Shown piece by piece: positions 57,232-64,000 of a stretch of DNA of 64,000 bases. Source of the stretch: Staphylococcus lugdunensis (lineage in GTDB: Bacteria > Bacillota > Bacilli > Staphylococcales > Staphylococcaceae); NCBI RefSeq assembly GCF_002901705.1, contig NZ_PPPV01000012.1, positions 1,194,782 through 1,258,781 of the forward strand, read 5' to 3'. The position numbers and the translations under genes are program-made. Under the pieces are notes generated by a model that was not told where the DNA came from, ran no database searches, and worked only from the letters and a program-made list of their open reading frames with translations. Position 1 is the stretch's first letter, and each line of letters begins with the position of its first letter.

Positions 57232-58398
57232 GTGTTAGATTGGTTTCAATTAGCGAGTCATAAAGAAAATCGAATGATTCAAATGCGTCGCTATATGCAT
57301 CAGTATCCCGAACCATCATTCGAAGAAACTTGGACTCATAATTATATTTTAAATCAACTTAGCCATCTTGACTGTGATATCGAAGCCCCAGTTGGCCGCA
57401 ATGGTATTAAGGCGACTTTCAAAGGGAATGAAGAAGGCCCTACTATAGCCTTTCGCGCTGATTTCGATGCATTACCTGTAACAGAATTGAATGATGTGCC
57501 TTACAAATCGCGACATGAAGGCTTTATGCATGCTTGTGGTCATGATGGTCATACCGCTATTTTACTTGGTGTAGCAGAAATTATTCATGAGCATCGTCAT
57601 TTGTTAAAAGGGAATGTCGTCTGCATATTCCAATATGGTGAAGAGATCATGCCTGGCGGTTCTCAAGAAATGATAGAAGATGGCTGTTTACAAGATGTTG
57701 ATAAAATTTATGGCACACACTTATGGAGTGGTTATGAAACAGGCACGATTTATTCTAGACCCGGTGCAATCATGGCAAGCCCTGACGAATTCTCAGTTAC
57801 CATAAAAGGCAGAGGTGGACACGGTGCAAAGCCACATGAAACGATAGATCCTATCGTTATTATGGCTGAATTTATATTAAGTGCACAAAAAATTATTTCT
57901 CGTACGATAGACCCTGTTAAAGAAGCTGTATTAACATTTGGTATGATTCAAGCTGGTTCATCTGATAGTGTTATTCCTGATAGTGCTTTCTGTAAAGGTA
58001 CCGTGCGAACATTTGATACTGACATACAAGAGCACGTCGAAATGCGTATGGACAAACTACTACAGGGACTAGCTTTAGCCAATGATATTACTTATGATTT
58101 AGAATACATTAAAGGCTATTTACCAGTGCATAATCATCCACAAGCATACGCTCAAGTGAAACAAGCATCGAATGACTTGCACTTAAGATTTAACGAGTCT
58201 GATTTAATGATGATTGGAGAAGACTTTTCTCACTATTTAAAAGTGCGTCCAGGTGCCTTTTTCTTAACGGGATGTGGCAATGTAGATAAAGGAATAACAG
58301 CACCTCATCATAATCCACATTTTGATATTGATGAGTCCGCATTTAAGTATGCGGCTAGTGTCTTCTTAAAAATACTAGAATTAGAACATGTTTTTTAA
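57232..58398 (+). CDS. M20-family amidohydrolase (hippurate/N-acyl-amino-acid type)
   Basis: A 388-residue metallopeptidase-family amidohydrolase. MHACGHDGHTAILLGVAEI carries metal ligands (Cys, His), QYGEEIMPGGSQEMIEDG holds the catalytic Glu pair, and GRGGHGAKPHETIDPI begins the lid/dimerisation domain. C-terminal MMIGEDFSHYLKVRPGAF and HNPHFDIDE are also typical. It hydrolyses N-acyl amino acids or related amides. The GTG at 57232 is 11 bases after GGAGG; the ATG at 57214 precedes that site. Confidence 0.88.
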   Translation: MLDWFQLASHKENRMIQMRRYMHQYPEPSFEETWTHNYILNQLSHLDCDIEAPVGRNGIKATFKGNEEGPTIAFRADFDALPVTELNDVPYKSRHEGFMHACGHDGHTAILLGVAEIIHEHRHLLKGNVVCIFQYGEEIMPGGSQEMIEDGCLQDVDKIYGTHLWSGYETGTIYSRPGAIMASPDEFSVTIKGRGGHGAKPHETIDPIVIMAEFILSAQKIISRTIDPVKEAVLTFGMIQAGSSDSVIPDSAFCKGTVRTFDTDIQEHVEMRMDKLLQGLALANDITYDLEYIKGYLPVHNHPQAYAQVKQASNDLHLRFNESDLMMIGEDFSHYLKVRPGAFFLTGCGNVDKGITAPHHNPHFDIDESAFKYAASVFLKILELEHVF

Positions 58399-58401
58399 CT
58401 G

Positions 58402-58454
58402 AAAAAGCTACGCCATCAAAGATACAATCAAGTATCGTCATGGCGTAGCTTTTA
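58402..58454. terminator. terminator of the amidohydrolase gene
   Basis: AAAAGCTACGCCAT pairs with ATGGCGTAGCTTTT; an inner GATAC/GTATC stem extends it. T- and A-runs flank it, so it works on both strands. Confidence 0.85.
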
Positions 58455-58478
58455 CTTATATAACAATTCTAAATCTAA

Positions 58479-58502
58479 AAAAGCCCCCTAAAGGGAGCTT
58501 TG
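58479..58502 (-). terminator. terminator of tuf
   Basis: AAAGCCCCCT pairs with AGGGAGCTTT; on the minus strand AGGGGGCTTTTTT ends the stem in a T-run. Confidence 0.85.
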
Positions 58503-58512
58503 AATAATTAAA

Positions 58513-59697
58513 TTATTCCATGATTTCAGTTACAACGCCTGATCCTACAGTACGTCCACCTTCACGAATTGAGAAACGAGTTCCGTCTTCGATAGCGATT
58601 GGAGCGATTAATTCAACTGTCATTTCAACGTTGTCGCCAGGCATAACCATTTCTGTACCTTCTGGTAAGTTAACAACACCAGTTACGTCTGTAGTACGGA
58701 AATAGAATTGTGGGCGGTAGTTTGAGAAGAATGGTGTATGACGTCCACCTTCATCTTTAGATAAAACATATACGTCAGCTTTAAATTTAGTGTGAGGTGT
58801 AATTGAACCTGGAGCAGCTAATACTTGTCCACGTTGTACATCTTCACGAGCAACACCACGTAATAACGCACCGATGTTGTCACCAGCTTCAGCGTAGTCT
58901 AATAATTTACGGAACATTTCTACACCAGTAACAGTTGTTTTAGTAGTATCGTGGATACCAATAATTTCAACTTCTTCACCGACTTTGATTTGACCACGTT
59001 CAACACGGCCTGTAGCAACAGTACCACGACCAGTGATTGAGAATACGTCCTCAACTGGCATCATGAATGGTTTGTCAGAGTCACGTTCTGGAGTTGGAAT
59101 GTAGTTATCAACTGCATCCATTAATTCTAAGATTTTAGCTTCGTATTTTTCGTCGCCTTCTAAAGCTTTTAATGCTGAACCAGCGATTACAGGCACATCG
59201 TCACCTGGGAAGTCATATTCAGTTAATAAATCACGAACTTCCATTTCTACTAATTCTAATAATTCTTCATCGTCAACCATGTCAACTTTGTTTAAGAATA
59301 CTACTAATGCTGGCACACCAACGTTACGTGATAAAAGAATGTGTTCACGAGTTTGTGGCATTGGACCATCTGCAGCAGAAACTACTAAGATACCGCCGTC
59401 CATTTGAGCAGCACCAGTAATCATGTTTTTAACATAGTCAGCGTGTCCTGGGCAGTCAACGTGCGCATAGTGACGTTTATCAGTTTGATATTCGATGTGT
59501 GCAGTATTGATTGTAATACCACGTTCTTTTTCTTCTGGAGCGTTGTCAATCATGTCGTATGATTGTGCTACAGTGTCACCATTTTTTGCTAATACAGTTG
59601 CAATTGCAGCTGTTAAAGTAGTTTTACCATGGTCAACGTGACCGATAGTACCAATATTGGCATGTTCTTTTGAGCGATCGAATTTTTCTTTTGCCAT
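58513..59697 (-). CDS. tuf: translation elongation factor Tu
   Basis: A 394-residue GTPase that brings aminoacyl-tRNA to the ribosome. [14 protein letters not shown] is the P-loop, [12 protein letters not shown] the G3 box, NKVDMVDD the G4 box and GSALKALEG the G5 box; two beta-barrel domains follow. It is the last gene of the str operon, 218 bases after fusA, and probably also has its own promoter in that gap. Confidence 0.98.
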   Translation of the reverse strand: MAKEKFDRSKEHANIGTIGHVDHGKTTLTAAIATVLAKNGDTVAQSYDMIDNAPEEKERGITINTAHIEYQTDKRHYAHVDCPGHADYVKNMITGAAQMDGGILVVSAADGPMPQTREHILLSRNVGVPALVVFLNKVDMVDDEELLELVEMEVRDLLTEYDFPGDDVPVIAGSALKALEGDEKYEAKILELMDAVDNYIPTPERDSDKPFMMPVEDVFSITGRGTVATGRVERGQIKVGEEVEIIGIHDTTKTTVTGVEMFRKLLDYAEAGDNIGALLRGVAREDVQRGQVLAAPGSITPHTKFKADVYVLSKDEGGRHTPFFSNYRPQFYFRTTDVTGVVNLPEGTEMVMPGDNVEMTVELIAPIAIEDGTRFSIREGGRTVGSGVVTEIME

Positions 59698-59915
59698 TAT
59701 TAAATCTCTCCTCTTCTAGTTAAAAGTTATTTCAATATTATCTCTCATGACAGTTTCTCACCATCATGAGAATATAATAGATTGAGTTGCCTCAAAGAAA
59801 TTCATAATTCCTTTATAATGCATTTTCTACAAAAAATCAATTGTAAAAGCGTGAGCAAAGTTGTTTTAACTCAAAGTGTATTTTAACCTAGTTAGCACGG
59901 TTAAAACAAGTTAAA

Positions 59916-61997
59916 TTATTCGCCTTTGTTTTTCTTAATGATTTCTTCAGAAATTGATTTTGGAACTTCTGCATAGTGGTCAAAGTACATTGTGTAAGTA
60001 CCGCGACCTTGTGTGTTAGAACGTAATGATGTTGCATAACCGAACATTTCTGAAAGCGGTACATAAGCGTTAACAACTTGTGCATTACCACGAGGTTCCA
60101 TACCATCAACACGTCCACGACGAGCTGTTACGTCACCCATGATATCACCCATGTATTCTTCAGGCATTTCGATTGTAACTTTCATCATTGGTTCTAAGAT
60201 AACTGGATCACATTTTTTAGCAGCTTCTTTAAGCGCTAATGATGCAGCAATTTTGAAGGCCATTTCTGATGAATCGACATCATGGTATGAACCATCAAAT
60301 AATTTAGCTTTAACATCAATTAGTGGATAACCAGCTAAGACACCATTTTCCATAGCATCTTTTAGACCTGCTTCAACTGATGGAATGTATTCACGAGGAA
60401 CTACACCACCAACGATTGCGTTTTCGAATTCGAAACCAGCGCCAGTTTCATTAGGTGTAAATTCAATGTGAACATCACCGTATTGACCACGTCCACCAGA
60501 TTGACGAGAGAATTTACCTTGAACTTGTGCAGCTTTTTTGAATGTTTCACGGTAAGAAACCATCGGCGCACCTACATTACATTCAACGTTGAATTCTTTT
60601 TTCATACGGTCAACCAAGATGTCTAAGTGTAATTCACCCATACCACCAATGATAACTTGTCCAGTTTCATCATCGGTATGTGCATGGAATGTTGGGTCTT
60701 CTTCTTGTAATTTAACTAAAGCTGTTGTCATTTTATCTTGGTCAGCTTTAGATTTTGGTTCAACTGATAAGTGGATAACAGGTTCTGGGAATTCCATTGA
60801 TTCCAAGATAATGTCATTTTTCTCACCACATAAAGTATCACCTGTACCTGTGTCTTTAAGACCTACCGCAGCAGCGATATCGCCTGAGTACACGGTACTA
60901 ATTTCTTGACGTGAGTTTGCATGCATTTGTAATAAACGACCTACACGTTCACGTTTACCTTTTGTAGAGTTTTTCACGTATGAACCAGATGATAATGTAC
61001 CTGAGTACACACGGAAGAATGTTAATTTACCAACATAAGGGTCAGTCATTACTTTGAAAGCCAATGCAGCAAATTCTGCATCATCGTCTGCTTTCGCGAT
61101 AACTTCTTCGTCTGGATTTTCAGAACGGTGACCAATGATTGGTTTAACATCTAATGGTGATGGTAAATAGTCAATTACTGCATCTAGCATTAATTGAACA
61201 CCTTTATTTTTGAAAGCTGTACCGCAAAGTACTGGGTAAAATTCTACATTTGTAGTAGCTTCACGAATCGCTTCTTTTAATTCAGGAACAGTAATTTCTT
61301 CGTCACCAAGATATTTTTCCATTAACTCATCGCTTGTTTCAGCAACGGCTTCAATTAATGTTGCACGTGCTTCTTCAGCTTTTTCTTTATGGCTATCTGG
61401 GATTTCGATTTCTTCAATTTCAGTACCTAAATCATTGTTGTATTTGAAACATTTCATTTCGACTAAGTCGATGATTGCTTCAAAGTCATCTTCAGCACCA
61501 ATTGGTAATTGGATAGGTTGTGCATTTGCTTGTAAGCGATCATGTAATGTGCTTACAGAGTAGTCAAAATTCGCACCTAATTTATCCATTTTGTTTACGA
61601 ATACAATACGAGGTACGCCATAAGTTGTAGCTTGGCGCCATACTGTTTCAGTTTGTGGTTCTACACCTGATTGTGCATCAAGTACAGTAACCGCACCATC
61701 AAGTACACGTAAAGAACGTTCAACCTCAACAGTGAAGTCTACGTGTCCTGGTGTATCGATGATGTTAACACGGTGACCATTCCATTGCGCAGTTGTAGCA
61801 GCTGACGTAATAGTGATACCGCGATCTTGCTCTTGTTCCATCCAGTCCATTTGTGAAGCACCTTCATGTGTTTCACCAATTTTGTGGATACGACCTGTGT
61901 AATAAAGAATACGTTCAGTCGTAGTTGTTTTACCAGCATCAATGTGAGCCATGATACCGATGTTACGAGTATTTTTCAAAGAAAAGTCTCTTGCCAT
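59916..61997 (-). CDS. fusA: translation elongation factor G
   Basis: A 693-residue GTPase that drives ribosomal translocation. [19 protein letters not shown] is the P-loop, [18 protein letters not shown] the G3 region and [12 protein letters not shown] the G4 box. The start is ATG 61997 with GGAAGGAG upstream; the longer frame to 62081 includes that site. Fusidic-acid resistance was not evaluated residue by residue. Confidence 0.98.
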   Translation of the reverse strand: MARDFSLKNTRNIGIMAHIDAGKTTTTERILYYTGRIHKIGETHEGASQMDWMEQEQDRGITITSAATTAQWNGHRVNIIDTPGHVDFTVEVERSLRVLDGAVTVLDAQSGVEPQTETVWRQATTYGVPRIVFVNKMDKLGANFDYSVSTLHDRLQANAQPIQLPIGAEDDFEAIIDLVEMKCFKYNNDLGTEIEEIEIPDSHKEKAEEARATLIEAVAETSDELMEKYLGDEEITVPELKEAIREATTNVEFYPVLCGTAFKNKGVQLMLDAVIDYLPSPLDVKPIIGHRSENPDEEVIAKADDDAEFAALAFKVMTDPYVGKLTFFRVYSGTLSSGSYVKNSTKGKRERVGRLLQMHANSRQEISTVYSGDIAAAVGLKDTGTGDTLCGEKNDIILESMEFPEPVIHLSVEPKSKADQDKMTTALVKLQEEDPTFHAHTDDETGQVIIGGMGELHLDILVDRMKKEFNVECNVGAPMVSYRETFKKAAQVQGKFSRQSGGRGQYGDVHIEFTPNETGAGFEFENAIVGGVVPREYIPSVEAGLKDAMENGVLAGYPLIDVKAKLFDGSYHDVDSSEMAFKIAASLALKEAAKKCDPVILEPMMKVTIEMPEEYMGDIMGDVTARRGRVDGMEPRGNAQVVNAYVPLSEMFGYATSLRSNTQGRGTYTMYFDHYAEVPKSISEEIIKKNKGE

Positions 61998-62116
61998 GTA
62001 TTTTTTCTCCTTCCAGTATTTACTGAATAAGTACTTTAGATATGGCGATGCCCTAAGCATGTACCAGCACTGGTAAACCAATGGATTGGAGCACGCTCAG
62101 GGTAAAAGCTTTCATT

Positions 62117-62587
62117 TTACCAGCGGTAGTGCGCGAATGCTTTGTTCGCTTCAGCCATTTTGTGAGTATCCTCACGTTTCTTAACTGCACCACCTGTATT
62201 ATTAGCTGCATCTAAAATTTCGTTAGCTAAACGATCTTCCATCGTTTTTTCACCACGAAGACGCGCATAGTTTACTAACCAACGTAAACCTAATGTTGTA
62301 CGACGTTCTGGACGAACTTCAACTGGTACTTGATAGTTAGAACCACCTACACGACGAGCTTTAACTTCTAATACTGGCATAATATTATTGATTGCTTCTT
62401 CGAATACTTCTAATGCATCTCGACCGCTGCGTTGTTCAACTAAGTCGAAAGCAGAATAAAGAATTCTTTGTGCTGTTCCACGTTTACCGTCTAACATAAT
62501 TTTGTTAATCAATTTCGTAACTAACTTAGAGTTATGAATTGGATCTGGTAATACGTCTCTTTTAGGTACTGATCCTTTACGAGGCAT
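62117..62587 (-). CDS. rpsG: 30S ribosomal protein S7
   Basis: A 156-residue S7 protein, full length. [20 protein letters not shown] and [20 protein letters not shown] are the RNA-binding hallmarks. It nucleates assembly of the 30S head and usually autoregulates the str operon. Confidence 0.98.
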
Positions 62588-62657
62588 AATTAAAATCCTC
62601 CCTTCACATTATAGTATATTTTTAGTTTTCTCATTTAAAATTTACACAATCTTAAAC

Positions 62658-63071
62658 TTAGTTTTTAGGTTTTTTAGTTCCGTATAATGAACGACCTTGT
62701 TTACGTCCATCAACACCTGAAGTATCAAGTGCACCACGTACAATATGGTAACGCACACCTGGTAAGTCTTTTACACGTCCACCACGAACAAGTACAACAC
62801 TGTGTTCTTGTAAGTTGTGTCCGATACCAGGGATGTATGCGTTGATTTCAATGTTATTTGATAAACGCACACGTGCATATTTACGTAACGCTGAGTTAGG
62901 TTTCTTAGGAGTCATTGTTCCTACACGCGTACAAACACCACGTTTTTGAGGTGAATTTAAGTCAGTAAATTGTTTCTTTTTACTGTTGAAACCTCTATTT
63001 AAAGCTGGTGAATCTGATTTCTTAGATTTGCTTTGTCTTGGTTTACGTACTAATTGGTTAATAGTTGGCAT
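62658..63071 (-). CDS. rpsL: 30S ribosomal protein S12
   Basis: A 137-residue S12. [17 protein letters not shown] keeps the lysine cluster whose mutation gives streptomycin resistance, so the wild-type residue is present at that site. ATG at 63071 gives [16 protein letters not shown]; the 12 upstream codons in the same frame are not translated (AGGAGG lies between). Confidence 0.97.
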   Translation of the reverse strand: MPTINQLVRKPRQSKSKKSDSPALNRGFNSKKKQFTDLNSPQKRGVCTRVGTMTPKKPNSALRKYARVRLSNNIEINAYIPGIGHNLQEHSVVLVRGGRVKDLPGVRYHIVRGALDTSGVDGRKQGRSLYGTKKPKN

Positions 63072-63160
63072 TGAGTAAGTCCTCCTCTCTTCACTTTTTA
63101 ATCCCACACATCCAGGTGGTTCATTTTAAGGTTAAATAAAAGTTAGTAAGCAAATACTTA

Positions 63161-63421
63161 CTAATTCTCATTCAATAATGCAACAATTGTCGCATTAACA
63201 TTAATACCTACATATTTGCCAAGAGCTTGTTTACTCTCGAAATAATAAACAGGTATATTTGTGTGATTGACATAGCTAAACACGCGAGATAATAAAAATA
63301 CTTCGACGTCTTTTGCAATAATCAATGCTGTAACTTGATCTTTCTTTAACGCCTTGAGCGTTTCTTTAAGACCAACTACAACGTGTTGTTTGTTAAAGCG
63401 TGCAACTTTTTCATTAGACAT
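63161..63421 (-). CDS. ribosomal L7Ae-like protein (YbxF/RplGB)
   Basis: An 86-residue L7Ae/L30e-type kink-turn RNA-binding protein: [20 protein letters not shown] and [20 protein letters not shown] are the family core. Found between rpoC and rpsL in most Firmicutes. ATG at 63421 follows GGAGG; the frame from 63451 overlaps that site. The Bacillus homologue binds k-turns; its role is otherwise unclear. Confidence 0.9.
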   Translation of the reverse strand: MSNEKVARFNKQHVVVGLKETLKALKKDQVTALIIAKDVEVFLLSRVFSYVNHTNIPVYYFESKQALGKYVGINVNATIVALLNEN

Positions 63422-63611
63422 GAACATCCTCCAAAGTTCTGCTTGCATCAACCTTTACAATAATAACACTTAACTTTATTACAGTCAATATATAATAGCA
63501 AAATTGATTGAAAATCATAGTGTCAGAAACAAATATTTCCAACAAGTTGGGACCACACTCAGAAGTGTCGACTAAGCAAGTGAGCTTTCAATACAAGTAT
63601 TGTAAATAAAA

Positions 63612-63652
63612 TAGCTAGTAAATGACGTTACAAAAACCGCATTTACTAGCTA
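63612..63652 (-). terminator. terminator after rpoC
   Basis: TAGCTAGTAAATG pairs with CATTTACTAGCTA perfectly; the minus strand continues with TATTTTATTTAC. It separates rpoC from the L7Ae/rpsL unit, so the latter needs its own promoter or read-through. Confidence 0.8.
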
Positions 63653-63682
63653 ATTTTTCAGGAAATGTCCCAGTCAATTTTA

Positions 63683-64000
<318 letters not shown>

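Noticed and set aside
58513..62081. Plus-strand frames inside tuf and fusA
   Set aside because: They are antisense shadows of strongly codon-biased genes.

Overview
The window is low-GC Firmicute DNA whose gene content and order match Staphylococcus, specifically the S. aureus lineage. It carries rpoC–L7Ae–rpsL–rpsG–fusA–tuf, the mvaK1-mvaD-mvaK2 operon, hypR-merA, vraX, hxlAB and bshB2-folE2, in nearly the order recalled for the S. aureus chromosome between rpoC and the mevalonate genes, read in reverse. The proteins look clearly diverged from S. aureus (roughly three quarters identity for TadA, less for VraX, judged from memory). This suggests a neighbouring species of the S. aureus group such as S. 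simiae, but the species cannot be fixed from sequence reading alone.

Layout. 1-5.4 kb: partial HD-domain phosphohydrolase, GNAT acetyltransferase, flavodoxin-like reductase, aldo/keto reductase, and the hypR-merA oxidative-stress operon, followed by a decayed IS1182-type transposase start. 5.4-12.1 kb: DUF1450 protein, mevalonate kinases/decarboxylase, lipL-pta, hemQ. 12.1-13.6 kb: a small accessory patch with a structured RNA (probable RsaA), a dispersed palindromic repeat, a frameshifted gene, an intact DUF1433 gene and a broken convergent helical-protein fragment. 13.9-18.2 kb: two-part ThrE exporter, amino-acid permease, ung and two small genes. 18.4-28.5 kb: Ntn-hydrolase, a pdxK broken by one stop codon, FAD monooxygenase, vraX, an ScdA-type di-iron protein, proP, hxlAB, yojF-bshB2 and folE2. 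28.7-40.2 kb: surface locus with a double CDP-glycerol glycerophosphotransferase, a TarS/TarP-like glycosyltransferase and a 2118-residue LPXTG adhesin with 13 Rib-type repeats, where S. aureus has sdrC/D/E. 40.4-44.7 kb: reductase, HAD phosphatases, tadA, two deoxynucleoside kinases. 45.3-48.9 kb: ald–threonine deaminase–permease operon. 49.1-49.3 kb: a short self-contained unit for an unannotated 26-residue amphipathic peptide. 49.7-58.4 kb: ilvE, a threonine-dehydrogenase-like epimerase, LysE exporter, Nudix, GNAT, ornithine cyclodeaminase-like protein, kbl and an M20 amidohydrolase. 58.5-64.0 kb: tuf, fusA, rpsG, rpsL, L7Ae-like protein and the 3' end of rpoC.

How the genes work together. 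Most of the window is core metabolism and translation. The mevalonate operon supplies isopentenyl diphosphate. lipL and pta serve lipoate transfer and acetyl-phosphate metabolism. hemQ completes coproporphyrin-dependent haem synthesis. hypR-merA, bshB2 and the ScdA-type protein address thiol, hypochlorite and iron-sulfur stress. The ald/threonine deaminase/permease operon, ilvE, the TDH-like epimerase and kbl all handle amino acids. The most distinctive parts are the Rib-repeat adhesin with its facing polymer/sugar-transfer genes, the DUF1433 relic patch, the pdxK nonsense mutation and the PSM-like peptide unit.
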